From NCBI RefSeq assembly GCF_001412655.1, contig NZ_CP012996.1, positions 2,604,001 through 2,668,000 on the forward strand: 64,000 bases of DNA, read 5' to 3'. Shown in pieces: positions 25,450-33,946 of this stretch (the first letter of the stretch is position 1; the number at the start of each line of letters is the position of its first letter). The notes under the pieces were generated by a model. The model worked only from the letters and a program-made list of their open reading frames with translations, was not told where the DNA came from and ran no database searches. The translations under genes were made by a program, and so were the position numbers. The stretch comes from Pedobacter sp. PACM 27299. Lineage in GTDB: Bacteria; Bacteroidota; Bacteroidia; Sphingobacteriales; Sphingobacteriaceae.

Positions 25450-26172
25450 ATGATCAAAGACGAAAATAAATTAGACAACCCCGTTTGGTTTTCATTAACG
25501 GAAAGCCATGCCAAATTCTCAGTCGGCCATGCTGAGGTCAGCGACCATGCTCAGGTCTGCAACCATGCTCAGGTCAAATTCTACCATCCAGACTATTGCC
25601 CTTTTGGTGGTTACCTCAATTTAGATTCCACCGAAAAACACTTAAAAGACTATTCAGAACTGTCTGCTTCCTTTTATGTGGTGGGCGAACAGCCCAATTA
25701 CCCAGCTTCCTTAACCTTAAACAAAGACCTGGTATGCCTTCAAATGGTGCTTTCTGACAAAATAGAGGTTGATATAGTAGAAGCTATCATTCCCTTAAAA
25801 GCGGAGCAGAAAGCCGATCTTCTTAGATTGGTAAACCTGGTACAACCCGGGTACTTCAAAGATAAAACACCTGAATTGGGTAATTATTACGGGATTTATA
25901 AAGACAATCAACTGGTAGCAGTTACTGGTGAGAGGATGAACATGGATGCTTATACGGAAGTGAGTGCCGTAGTGACACATCCGGAGCATACAGGAAAGGG
26001 CTATGCCAAACAGTTGGTAGCCCATACTTCAAAACAGATCCTTTTAGAAAATAAAACACCCTACCTGCATGTTGCCGAAAGCAATACCGGAGCCATAAAA
26101 CTTTATGAAAAGCTGGGCTTTGTAACCAGAAGAAAAATCAGCTTCTGGAATTTCATAAGAAGCCAAAGCTAA
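25450..26172 (+). CDS. GNAT/FR47-like acetyltransferase with repeated insert
   Basis: 240 residues. The C-terminal 90 residues form a GNAT domain of FR47-like type: VSAVVTHPEHTGKGYAKQLV carries the acetyl-CoA loop, followed by LHVAESNTGAIKLYEKLGF. The N-terminal part is a divergent half-domain. Near residues 26-44 an 18-bp tandem repeat encodes HAEVSD-HAQVCN-HAQVKF, an insert that looks recent. Substrate is unknown. Small context: single gene between hairpins. Confidence 0.85.
   Translation: MIKDENKLDNPVWFSLTESHAKFSVGHAEVSDHAQVCNHAQVKFYHPDYCPFGGYLNLDSTEKHLKDYSELSASFYVVGEQPNYPASLTLNKDLVCLQMVLSDKIEVDIVEAIIPLKAEQKADLLRLVNLVQPGYFKDKTPELGNYYGIYKDNQLVAVTGERMNMDAYTEVSAVVTHPEHTGKGYAKQLVAHTSKQILLENKTPYLHVAESNTGAIKLYEKLGFVTRRKISFWNFIRSQS
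25526..25579 (+). repeat. 18-bp in-frame tandem repeat, three copies
   Basis: Three consecutive 18-bp units (ACCATGCTCAGGTC core) within the GNAT gene; the units differ at a few positions. Because 18 is a multiple of three, changes in copy number would keep the reading frame. Confidence 0.85.
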
Positions 26173-26252
26173 AATCGTTGAATGCTTTGGCATTATCGCA
26201 GAATTGCAGCAGCTCTTAAATCCGTTATTTGTAATAACCAAATGATAAAACT

Positions 26253-27590
26253 ATGAAAAAGAGCTGTTTGCTGTTTGCCGGCCTGGCCTTGTCCTGTTCG
26301 GTATTTGCCCAAAAGAACTATTTAGAAGAATCGAAAGCCGCAAAAACACAGCGGATGCAATGGTGGCATGATGATACTTTCGGAATGTTCATCCATTGGG
26401 GATTATATGCGGTTCCTGCCGGTACTTACAATGGAAAGGATGGTGGTGCAGAATGGATTATGGAAACGCATCACATTCCAACCGCGGAATATGAGAAATA
26501 TGCGGCACAATTTAACCCTCAGCAGTTTGATGCAAAAAAATGGGTCAGCATTGCGAAAGCGGCAGGTGCCAAATATATAGTGATCACTTCGAAACACCAT
26601 GACGGCTTCAGTATGTGGGATAGTAAGGTGACAAATTACGACATTGTAGATGCGACGCCATTTAAAAGAGATGTGATTAAAGAGCTGGCGGATGCCTGTA
26701 AAAGTGCAGGTATCAAATTCGGTTTGTACCATTCCATCATGGACTGGCACCATCCAAACGCCAATCCGAAACAAAAACCGGCGCAGAAACCCGATTTCGC
26801 GAAATATAGAGAAGAGTACTTAAAGCCGCAATTGGCAGAGCTGATTAAGAAATATGACCCCGCCATATTGTGGTTTGATGGAGAATGGATTTCCGAATGG
26901 ACGGAAGAACAGGGGAAAGATCTTTATAACTATTTACGCGCTCTAAAACCATCTTTAGTGATCAATAACCGCATCAGCAAGGCCCGTGGAGGGATGGAAG
27001 GGATGAATAAATATGAAAATGCAGCTGGAGATTTCGGGACTCCGGAACAGGAAATCCTAAAAACCAATTCTCAGGATTATTGGGAAAGCTGCATGACCAT
27101 CAACAACAACTGGGGATTTGTGAAAAACGACCAGAATTGGAAATCAGCAGAAACACTGATCAATAATCTAATCGATGTAGCTGCAAAAGGAGGAAATTAC
27201 CTGTTAAATGTAGGCCCAAATGCCGCAGGTGAAATTCCTGCTCCAAGTGTAGAACGACTGGGAGAGATGGGGGTATGGCTGAAACAGAATAAAGAAGCCA
27301 TCTATTCGACAAATAGCCTGGAAAACTATAAAGAAGGGGACCATATCCGCTTTACGCAGGGTAAAGATGGTAAAACTACCTACGCCATCTTTAATAAACA
27401 GGAGAACAATGAAATATCCATTGCGACTATTCAGCCAAAAAAAGGATCTAAAACCTATTTGTTAGGCTTGAATCAACCATTAAACTGGACCAGCAATAAC
27501 GGGAAGGTATTGGTTAAACTGCCGGCAGAATTGCCTGGCAAATATGCCTGGGTTTTAAAAATCCAGGATGCTGCGAGCAAAGCGAAATAA
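26253..27590 (+). CDS. Alpha-L-fucosidase, GH29
   Basis: 445 residues with a signal peptide cleaved after about residue 20 (CSVFAQ). The GH29 catalytic barrel starts QRMQWWHDDTFGMFIHWG and contains KYIVITSKHHDGF. The nucleophile is most likely D209 in ILWFDGEW. A C-terminal beta-domain follows (about 345-445). It would release terminal alpha-L-fucose in the periplasm. It is shorter than many plant and human enzymes but normal for bacterial GH29. No transporter of a fucoside locus is adjacent. Confidence 0.94.
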   Translation: MKKSCLLFAGLALSCSVFAQKNYLEESKAAKTQRMQWWHDDTFGMFIHWGLYAVPAGTYNGKDGGAEWIMETHHIPTAEYEKYAAQFNPQQFDAKKWVSIAKAAGAKYIVITSKHHDGFSMWDSKVTNYDIVDATPFKRDVIKELADACKSAGIKFGLYHSIMDWHHPNANPKQKPAQKPDFAKYREEYLKPQLAELIKKYDPAILWFDGEWISEWTEEQGKDLYNYLRALKPSLVINNRISKARGGMEGMNKYENAAGDFGTPEQEILKTNSQDYWESCMTINNNWGFVKNDQNWKSAETLINNLIDVAAKGGNYLLNVGPNAAGEIPAPSVERLGEMGVWLKQNKEAIYSTNSLENYKEGDHIRFTQGKDGKTTYAIFNKQENNEISIATIQPKKGSKTYLLGLNQPLNWTSNNGKVLVKLPAELPGKYAWVLKIQDAASKAK

Positions 27591-27604
27591 GAATTAAAAT
27601 TGAG

Positions 27605-27640
27605 GCGGTACGGATTTCACTCGAAATACGGCCGCTTTTT
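27605..27640 (+). terminator. Terminator of fucosidase
   Basis: GCGG/CCGC outer and ATTTC/GAAAT inner stems followed by TTTTT, 15 bp after the stop codon. Confidence 0.65.
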
Positions 27641-27695
27641 CACAATTAGGAGGAGCGTTTTTTTAATACTGCTAGCCAATGCCGTTTAGAAACAA

Positions 27696-27723
27696 AAAAA
27701 AGCATCTCTTTTGGAGATGCTTT
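27696..27723 (-). terminator. Terminator of cold-shock gene
   Basis: AAAGCATCTC pairs with GAGATGCTTT around a 6-nt loop. On the minus strand an 8-nt T-run follows. It lies 19 bp after the cold-shock protein stop codon. Confidence 0.85.
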
Positions 27724-27741
27724 GATTAAATCATCGATCAA

Positions 27742-27933
27742 TTAGATGGCTTTAACATTTGTTGCGTTTAGGCCTTTTTTGCCGTTTTCAACTTCATAGG
27801 TAACTTTGTCGTTCTCCCTAACTGGGCCTGCTAATCCTGTTACATGTACAAAGATCTCTGCATCTCCGTTTTCAGGTACGATAAAGCCAAATCCCTTTGA
27901 CTCATTAAAAAATTTTACTGTTCCTTCTGGCAT
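27742..27933 (-). CDS. Cold-shock protein (CspA family)
   Basis: 63 residues forming one cold-shock domain. RNP1 is KGFGFI and RNP2 is EIFVH; it begins MPEGTVKFFNESKGFGFI and ends KGLNATNVKAI, typical of Bacteroidota CspA-like proteins. It binds single-stranded RNA/DNA and probably acts as an RNA chaperone. More than 300 bp of AT-rich sequence lies upstream, room for the long structured leader that cold-shock mRNAs often have, but no specific element was identified. Confidence 0.95.
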   Translation of the reverse strand: MPEGTVKFFNESKGFGFIVPENGDAEIFVHVTGLAGPVRENDKVTYEVENGKKGLNATNVKAI

Positions 27934-28270
27934 TGTATTTTATTTAGTTATTAAAGATAAGTGTTATCGCTTCCATTTAAGTAGTTGCTCAACGATAGTG
28001 AATAACAAGTGTAAAATAGGGATTGTTTAAAAGAAATCTAAGTTTTTTTAATAAAATATTTTACAATAGTTCATTTTCCCTTCTAATTGGGGTTTTAATG
28101 CGGTTTTTCGCGATTTAGTATATTTTAAAATTAATAGTTTTTTTTAACTAATTACTTTTTGTGCAGGCGGAAATGCCTCCGGATCTTTCAGATATTGTCC
28201 CGGAAATAGATTTCAAGGGTTATTAAAACTATTTCCCCGCTCAAGGGTTTTAAATATAAACACTAACATT
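27934..28270. other. AT-rich intergenic region between cold-shock gene and small ORF
   Basis: No gene was found. The left part probably holds the cold-shock promoter and leader. The right part (28165-28250) has short GC-rich self-complementary segments (GGC...GCC, CCGG...CCGG) just before a 26-codon ORF and could be a structured leader. Confidence 0.4.
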
Positions 28271-28351
28271 ATGTCTATATTTCTTGAATATCCATCCGCT
28301 GAAGATTATCCGGTTTATGAGCCTAAGCCTTTTGCTACGACCTGGGAATAA
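28271..28351 (+). CDS. Small 26-residue ORF of unknown function
   Basis: ATG at 28271, beginning MSIFLEYPSAEDYPVYE and ending ATTWE. It is acidic, rich in Pro and Tyr, and has no membrane segment. A terminator-like hairpin starts 18 bp after the stop, which supports a separate short transcript. No family is recognised; it could be a small protein, a leader peptide or chance. Confidence 0.35.
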   Translation: MSIFLEYPSAEDYPVYEPKPFATTWE

Positions 28352-28368
28352 CCGAGAAAATCAAATAA

Positions 28369-28405
28369 AAAAATAGCGCATATCCTGAGGATAGGCGCTA
28401 TTTTT
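28369..28405. terminator. Bidirectional terminator
   Basis: TAGCGC-TATCC pairs with GGATA-GCGCTA with one internal mismatch; A-run on the left and T-run on the right. It serves the small ORF on the plus strand and the SRPBCC gene on the minus strand. Confidence 0.8.
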
Positions 28406-28423
28406 ATGATATAATTATAGTAC

Positions 28424-28873
28424 TTAAAGAATTTTGTTTAGTGCATCCAGCATCTTTGTCCAGGAATTTTCTGCACTTTCCACGAAATGAGCCCAGTTCG
28501 CTGGCATTTTCTGAGTCAGGGTAAGTTCAGCACCAGTAGAATTAGGTATGATATCAATCACGATCTCAGAGTGATCAGGTGAATCCGAGCGTACTGCCCA
28601 GGTAAAAGATAGGTGCAGTGGCCTGTTGATCTCCATATATTCACCGACATGATCCACCTCATCCGCTTCCCGCTTTACAATATAGGAAAAGGATCCGCCA
28701 ACTTTAGGATCGGATTTAAGACTGATAATCTTTTCATCCCGGACCTCGGGACCAAACATAAACCTTCCAATCATTGCGGTATTTAACCAGGCATCAAATA
28801 CATCTTCCGCAGATACCGAAAAATGGCGGCTTACTGTAGCATGAGCAGGGAGTTGATCATTCATGATTTCCAT
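28424..28873 (-). CDS. SRPBCC (AHSA1-like) domain protein
   Basis: 149 residues with the START/Bet v1-like fold of activator-of-Hsp90 homologs: VSRHFSVSAEDVFDAWLN, then FMFGPEV, GGSFSYIV and LTLTQKMP. Such small proteins bind hydrophobic ligands; many are encoded beside ArsR regulators, but none is adjacent here. M4 is an alternative start. Function is unknown. Confidence 0.82.
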   Translation of the reverse strand: MEIMNDQLPAHATVSRHFSVSAEDVFDAWLNTAMIGRFMFGPEVRDEKIISLKSDPKVGGSFSYIVKREADEVDHVGEYMEINRPLHLSFTWAVRSDSPDHSEIVIDIIPNSTGAELTLTQKMPANWAHFVESAENSWTKMLDALNKIL

Positions 28874-29144
28874 TTTTATTTAGTTTTATTGAGCTATTAT
28901 TTTTCGTATAACTTTTGTTAACGCCAGAATGTTTTAAGCGCCACCAGAAATTTTCTACTCATCCCCGGCTTTACTGTTAAAGTTAACGAATATATGAACA
29001 GATAGTAGTCAGGCTATAGTCCATTTTTTTTCTCTGAATCAAGCCCTTTATTTTAATAAAGGTTAATTTTTTAGCACATCAGCAGGATAATTATTGACTG
29101 ATGTGATTTTAATCCCTATTTTTAAACCAACCATAAAATGAAAT

Positions 29145-29978
29145 ATGAAACTAAAAATCAACTTATCTCTTATTGCCGCACTCAGCTTCTTATTCGTAAG
29201 CCATGCTGCTGCTCAAAAAGGCTGGACCAATCTTTTTAACGGGAAAGACCTGAAGGATTGGAACATTAAAATCTCCAAACATGACTATAACGACAATTAT
29301 GCAAATACCTTCCGTGTAGAAGGTGGCCTGATCAAAGTAAACTATGATGGATATGAGAATTTTGATCAGCAATATGGACATATTTTTTACAAAAAACCTT
29401 TTTCATACTACCTGCTAAGAGTCACCTATCGTTTTGTTGGCGAGCAGGCTAAAGGAGGAGAAGGATGGGCGATAAGAAATAGTGGAGCGATGCTGCATTG
29501 TCAGGCGCCGGAAACAATGCTTAAAAACCAGGATTTCCCAATATCTGTAGAAGGACAAATTTTAGGAGGCGATGGCGAACATGTACGTCATACCAGTAAT
29601 GTATGTACGCCAGGTACGCAAATCGTATATGAAGGGAAACTATTTACTCCGCATTGCCTGGATTCTAAATCGAAAACTTATGATGGCGATCAATGGGTAA
29701 CTGCTGATTTTCTGGTTTTAGGAGATTCAGTGATCAAACACATCATTGATAAAGAAGTGGTATTGGAGTATACTAAACCGCAAATTGGTGGAGGAAACGT
29801 CTCTAACTTTGATCCGAAAATGAAGCAGGATGGAAAAGCGCTTACAGGCGGTTATATTTCTCTGCAGAGCGAAAGTCATCCTATAGAGTTTAAAACAGTA
29901 AAGCTTTTTAACCTTGCGCCTTATGCAAAAGATAAAGCAAAGTTGGATAAAATGATTGCCAAGGTGTTAAACGATTAA
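29145..29978 (+). CDS. DUF1080 protein (3-keto-disaccharide hydrolase-like)
   Basis: 277 residues with a signal peptide ending near SHAAAQ. The mature part starts KGWTNLFNGKDLKDWNIK, the family signature, and forms a concanavalin-like beta-sandwich with GWAIRNSGAMLHCQAPE and ISVEGQILGGDGEH. DUF1080 members cleave 3-keto-glycosides formed by sugar oxidoreductases. No 3-dehydrogenase (GFO/IDH/MocA) lies nearby, so the pathway partner must be elsewhere. It is a single gene with a strong terminator. Confidence 0.88.
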   Translation: MKLKINLSLIAALSFLFVSHAAAQKGWTNLFNGKDLKDWNIKISKHDYNDNYANTFRVEGGLIKVNYDGYENFDQQYGHIFYKKPFSYYLLRVTYRFVGEQAKGGEGWAIRNSGAMLHCQAPETMLKNQDFPISVEGQILGGDGEHVRHTSNVCTPGTQIVYEGKLFTPHCLDSKSKTYDGDQWVTADFLVLGDSVIKHIIDKEVVLEYTKPQIGGGNVSNFDPKMKQDGKALTGGYISLQSESHPIEFKTVKLFNLAPYAKDKAKLDKMIAKVLND

Positions 29979-30011
29979 CAAATTAGCACCCGATTAAGGG
30001 AATCGAATAGC

Positions 30012-30049
30012 AAACAGGCCTCATTTTTACTATAAATGAGGCCTGTTTT
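30012..30049. terminator. Terminator after DUF1080 gene
   Basis: AAACAGGCCTCATTT pairs fully with AAATGAGGCCTGTTT, with a 7-nt loop and T residues after it. Confidence 0.88.
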
Positions 30050-30088
30050 CATATCATCATGGTCTGAGATTTAATAAAGCTTTCGGAA

Positions 30089-30862
30089 TTAGTCAAGGGT
30101 TTGAACCCCACCGCCATTCACAAATAGGGTTTGTCCGCTTACCCATTCCGAAATAGGAGCAGCAAAATACAATACAGCTCCAGAAATATCTGATGGCTCC
30201 CCTAATCTCTTAATTGGCGTATGTGCCAGCATCCTTTCTTCAATTTCTGGTGTCAGCACAGTCGCTAAGGCTGCAGTTTTGGTAGCCCCGGGGCCAACTG
30301 CATTGATGCGAACTTCCGGACCGAAATCCATGGCCAGATTGCTGGTCATGTGGTTGATGGCGGCTTTAGAAGAGGCATAAGCACTGATATTCGGACTTTT
30401 GTTGATACTGCTCATCGATGTGATATTGATAATGCTTCCGTAACCATCTTTTTTCATTAAAGGCACGCATAGCTGACAAAGTCGCCAGGCACTGAAAACA
30501 TTCAGCTTGAATACGCGGGCAAAGTCATCTACCGTGATTTTAAAGGGGTTTTCGCGACCAGCGCCACCTCCGCCCGCATTATTGACCAGGATATGAACAC
30601 CACCTAATTCCTGATCAGCACGTTCCACAAGCCGAACCAAGTCCTCATCATTGGTCACATTACACTCAACCGCAATGGCTTTACCGCCTTTAGCAATGAT
30701 CTCTTCGACTACTGCTATTGCATCTTTTAATTTCAAATCGGCCACAGCAATAGCAGCACCAGCTTCCGCAAGCGTCTCACAGCAAGCTTTACCAATCCCA
30801 TTACCACCTCCGGTTACAATGGCAACTTTCCCTTGCAGGTTAAAAAGTTCGTTTATAAGCAT
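30089..30862 (-). CDS. SDR-family oxidoreductase, HdhA-like
   Basis: 257 residues of a classical short-chain dehydrogenase. The coenzyme motif is TGGGNGIG (17-24), NNAG is at 94-97, and the catalytic set is S149, Y162 and K166 (YASSK). The segments LVNNAGGGGAG and LTPEIEERMLAHTPIKRLGEP closely resemble E. coli 7-alpha-hydroxysteroid dehydrogenase HdhA, but steroid activity should not be assumed. The acidic residue after the second strand (ADLK) suggests NAD rather than NADP. It is a single gene. Confidence 0.9.
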   Translation of the reverse strand: MLINELFNLQGKVAIVTGGGNGIGKACCETLAEAGAAIAVADLKLKDAIAVVEEIIAKGGKAIAVECNVTNDEDLVRLVERADQELGGVHILVNNAGGGGAGRENPFKITVDDFARVFKLNVFSAWRLCQLCVPLMKKDGYGSIINITSMSSINKSPNISAYASSKAAINHMTSNLAMDFGPEVRINAVGPGATKTAALATVLTPEIEERMLAHTPIKRLGEPSDISGAVLYFAAPISEWVSGQTLFVNGGGVQTLD

Positions 30863-31079
30863 ATCCTATACATTTAATTTTAAAGGTCGAAATCCAGGTT
30901 TTTACCTGATTTAAACACAAAAACAACAACAGGAGGTGGTAAATGTTTGGTTTAACAGCAGAGTCATTAGAAGAACTGTCAATTTTCTGTGGGGAAGCCA
31001 TTTTAATGCAGGTATTCTGTTTTAAATTAAGATATTGGAAGCTCGCTGAACAAATCAGGTGGATCATCAAAAAGAAGCC

Positions 31080-31120
31080 TGGCCGATAAAAACTGGCCGA
31101 TAAAACTGGCCTATAAAAAC
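31080..31120. repeat. Three tandem 13-14 bp units before lipoprotein gene
   Basis: TGGCCGATAAAAAC, TGGCCGATAAAAC and TGGCCTATAAAAAC follow one another directly and end 9 bp before the next start codon, inside the probable leader. Confidence 0.8.
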
Positions 31121-31129
31121 TGAGCATAC

Positions 31130-31969
31130 ATGAAAATTTGCAAAAGAACCGAATTCATTAAACTAAAAATCTTATTGCCGCTCGTTTTGATGGTGTCATT
31201 GTCTTCCTGCGTTTCCAGGTTGTCCAGGCCTGCTATGTCAGGTGTGATCGTAGATTACGATAAAAAACCAGTAGCGGATTGTCGGGTCGGAGAAACACGA
31301 ACAGATAAAAATGGAAAGTTTTACCTCACAGAAAGAAGATATAACAAGTTTTTACTTTCAGAAATCATGATGATGGAAGCACCTCCGGTAAATGTGATGG
31401 AACCAATTACAAAAGAAGGTTTTAACAGTGATGCGATTTCGTTGTTTAACCCCCGTGGCGGCGGACAAGCGAAAGGAGCGAATTATCAAATAGATACTAT
31501 TTTTCTAAAGAGAACAAATCAGCAATTTGATATCAACAGTTTACTAGCCAACAATACCTGGAATCTAAGCTATACTAAAAATGCGGATACCATATATATG
31601 GTTAGCCCAAAATTTAAAGATTGGTGTAAAACGGAGAACTGCCGTGCATTTTATAACAATTATGAGGTTTTAACTGATAATTATTACCATTCTAATGGCA
31701 ATAACCTGAAGGATGGTATAATTAAGCGGTTTATTGAGGTTCGTTTTAACGGCGATCATTCTGGTAAATTACAGCAGGTACAACATTACAAACATACTTA
31801 TGAAGGGCCAAATAAACCAAGTGATACCCTCCATACCAATATTACCTGGGCATTCACAAAGCCAGATGTCATCAAATTTGTGATTCCAAAGCAGGCTGAA
31901 ATTAATCAGCCTTATAAAATAGTGATGGTGGATTTGTATCAAATGATGCTGATCAAAAGCAAGGAATAA
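31130..31969 (+). CDS. Lipoprotein with carboxypeptidase-regulatory-like domain
   Basis: 279 residues with a lipoprotein signal (LVLMVSLSSC, Cys about residue 27). The next 45 residues resemble a short carboxypeptidase-regulatory-like repeat (GVIVDYDKKPVADCRVGETRTDKNGKFYLTE). The remaining 200 residues are not recognised. It is likely attached to the periplasmic or outer face of the outer membrane. Another lipoprotein gene follows after 67 bp. Confidence 0.65.
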   Translation: MKICKRTEFIKLKILLPLVLMVSLSSCVSRLSRPAMSGVIVDYDKKPVADCRVGETRTDKNGKFYLTERRYNKFLLSEIMMMEAPPVNVMEPITKEGFNSDAISLFNPRGGGQAKGANYQIDTIFLKRTNQQFDINSLLANNTWNLSYTKNADTIYMVSPKFKDWCKTENCRAFYNNYEVLTDNYYHSNGNNLKDGIIKRFIEVRFNGDHSGKLQQVQHYKHTYEGPNKPSDTLHTNITWAFTKPDVIKFVIPKQAEINQPYKIVMVDLYQMMLIKSKE

Positions 31970-32036
31970 CTTAGCATGGCCCCATCCAATAATCCCCTTT
32001 CAATAAACTAAGAATAACCGGTCCACGACCTGAAAA

Positions 32037-33221
32037 ATGAGCATATCGACCCTAAATAAAACCATATATACGATGCTGCTGGCCACAATGATTACGGCCT
32101 GCCAAAATACCTCAAAGCAATCTGCTGAAGAATCCAAAGTACCTTCCTCCTCAAATCAAACACAGCAACTGATCCAAGTTTTATCTGAACAACTCAAAAG
32201 AGGAGAAGATGAAAACTTCATATACACGGAAAAGGACCTCGATGTAACGGTACCCATTCTTAAAAATGAATTGCTGAAATACGGTTTTAAACCCGTTAGC
32301 GATGAAGTGTTCGCGGAAAGAATACTGAAAATATTCGGAAGAAAGATCGATCCTAATTCCAGCTCCAATTATTTAGCCATCCATTTTGACCCGGCAGCGA
32401 ATACAGAAAGATATGCGAGCCCGGCTTGTAATCAAGAACTTGTTTTCAAAGGGAGCGCGCTCTGCGACAGCAATCCTGTATATGTCATTAAAAAAGACAA
32501 TTTTATCACGGAGCTTTTCGCCCTGCCTCGAATCATGGATTATGAAAACATGTATCCTGATCTATCTTCTTTGGAATCCAAAAACAGTAAAACCGCTCCT
32601 TGGAAAGACAATACAGACCTGGCTGCGGATAGGAAAAGGATTATTGAAAAGTTAGTGATCCGTAATATATACCTCATCAACGATGATAAATCCCAATTGC
32701 CTTGGCTGATTAAAAACGATGCTGCATTTCTGGAAGACCTGGTTACTGATTTCGGCTATACTGATGACCCTAAATTATTGGAATGGCTGTTGAAAAGGAG
32801 CCTGGAATTGCGCTGGCCAGAACAGGTCCTTGCTGAAATATTATGGAGAACCGGCTGTAATGGAGAATTGATTTTTCATGAAGGCGCATTCGAGGTACTG
32901 AAGACATTGAGCAATAAGGAGAACCCTGGTTATCTGGAAAACCTCAGGCTTCACATCTTAAATATCAGCCTGAAAAAGGAACATGATACGTTAGACTTCG
33001 AAAAAAGAACTAAACTGCTGACTTACCTATGTCATCAGGGGACTAAAATTGCAAAAGAAAAAAACGCTGAATATGATTACCTCTTTTTCCAAATTCTGAA
33101 CCAGCCAGCGTACCTAGCGGAGATGAAAAAGAACAATTTCTATGACCTTCCCGGTTGTGACGCGCTTTTTAAAGATACCGCTTTTATTTTGCGCCTTAAC
33201 AATCACATAACTCCACATTAA
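32037..33221 (+). CDS. Putative lipoprotein, unknown function
   Basis: 394 residues. The N-terminus MSISTLNKTIYTMLLATMITAC fits a lipoprotein signal with Cys at 22, followed by a Ser/Glu-rich linker. The middle and C-terminal parts look mostly helical (DPKLLEWLLKRSLELRW, PEQVLAEILWRTG). No family is recognised. It lies upstream of the sigma-factor gene with only 53 bp between and could share its transcript, although no function link is visible. Confidence 0.6.
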   Translation: MSISTLNKTIYTMLLATMITACQNTSKQSAEESKVPSSSNQTQQLIQVLSEQLKRGEDENFIYTEKDLDVTVPILKNELLKYGFKPVSDEVFAERILKIFGRKIDPNSSSNYLAIHFDPAANTERYASPACNQELVFKGSALCDSNPVYVIKKDNFITELFALPRIMDYENMYPDLSSLESKNSKTAPWKDNTDLAADRKRIIEKLVIRNIYLINDDKSQLPWLIKNDAAFLEDLVTDFGYTDDPKLLEWLLKRSLELRWPEQVLAEILWRTGCNGELIFHEGAFEVLKTLSNKENPGYLENLRLHILNISLKKEHDTLDFEKRTKLLTYLCHQGTKIAKEKNAEYDYLFFQILNQPAYLAEMKKNNFYDLPGCDALFKDTAFILRLNNHITPH

Positions 33222-33274
33222 CTATAAGCTTATTTCTTCCTGCTAGGTTTGCCACCGTTAGATTCAGGAAGATT

Positions 33275-33874
33275 ATGAAAGAATTAAGTGAATTATCAGA
33301 CCATCAGTTGTTGAAATCTTGTCGCAATGGAAATGATAAAGCATTTGATCTGCTCTTTCAGCGATATTTCAAACCACTCTACTCGCTCTCTTTAAAATAT
33401 GTGCGTGATCCGGAAGTTGCCGAAGAATTGGCAATGGACCTGATGCTGTGGGTATGGGAAAAAAGACAGCTCGACTTTTGTCCCGATGGAAACCTGAAAG
33501 CGTATTTATTTAGGGCGATACGCAACAGCGTGATCAGCTTCTTCCGCAAAAAGACTTTAGCTACCCAGCCACTGGAAGATTACCATGAAGAAACCATGCC
33601 GGATTCCAGACATGCGGATCACAACCAGATCTATACAGAAATTGAAGCCTGCTTCCAGGAAAAACTGAATGAACTGAGTCCACAGCGACGCAAAGTTTAT
33701 GAAATGAGCAGGGAGGAAGAGCTGACCTACCCGCAGATCGCCCATCAATTGAACCTTTCTGCAAACACAGTGAAAAGTCACATGAGCTATTCTTTGAATC
33801 ACCTGCGTAAAAGTTTACATGAATACCTGGATGTTACCTCTGTAATTGCGCTTTTCTGCTGGTTCATAAAATAA
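33275..33874 (+). CDS. ECF RNA polymerase sigma factor (FecI-like)
   Basis: 199 residues. Region 2 (about 25-90) includes FDLLFQRYFKPLYSLSLKYV and ELAMDLMLWVWEKR; region 4 (about 125-185) includes LSPQRRKVYEMSREEELTYPQIA and the helix-turn-helix LNLSANTVKSHMSYSL. It is of the Bacteroidota sigma-70 family found with FecR anti-sigma factors and TonB receptors, which follow here. It probably directs transcription of the 35-50 kb operon when the receptor senses its ligand. Confidence 0.94.
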   Translation: MKELSELSDHQLLKSCRNGNDKAFDLLFQRYFKPLYSLSLKYVRDPEVAEELAMDLMLWVWEKRQLDFCPDGNLKAYLFRAIRNSVISFFRKKTLATQPLEDYHEETMPDSRHADHNQIYTEIEACFQEKLNELSPQRRKVYEMSREEELTYPQIAHQLNLSANTVKSHMSYSLNHLRKSLHEYLDVTSVIALFCWFIK

Positions 33875-33946
33875 TTCAATTATTTTTTCAAACCCATTCA
33901 CCCTACCACTAATTTTCTGCGCTATACCTATTGAAGGAGATAGGAT

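Noticed and set aside
25526..25579. Repeats considered as a CRISPR fragment
   Set aside because: Units are directly adjacent, in frame within a gene, and have no spacers; no cas genes are present.
30840..31127. 95-codon minus-strand frame between SDR and lipoprotein genes
   Set aside because: It reads through the tandem repeats and the SDR start region, with no domain or plausible signal.
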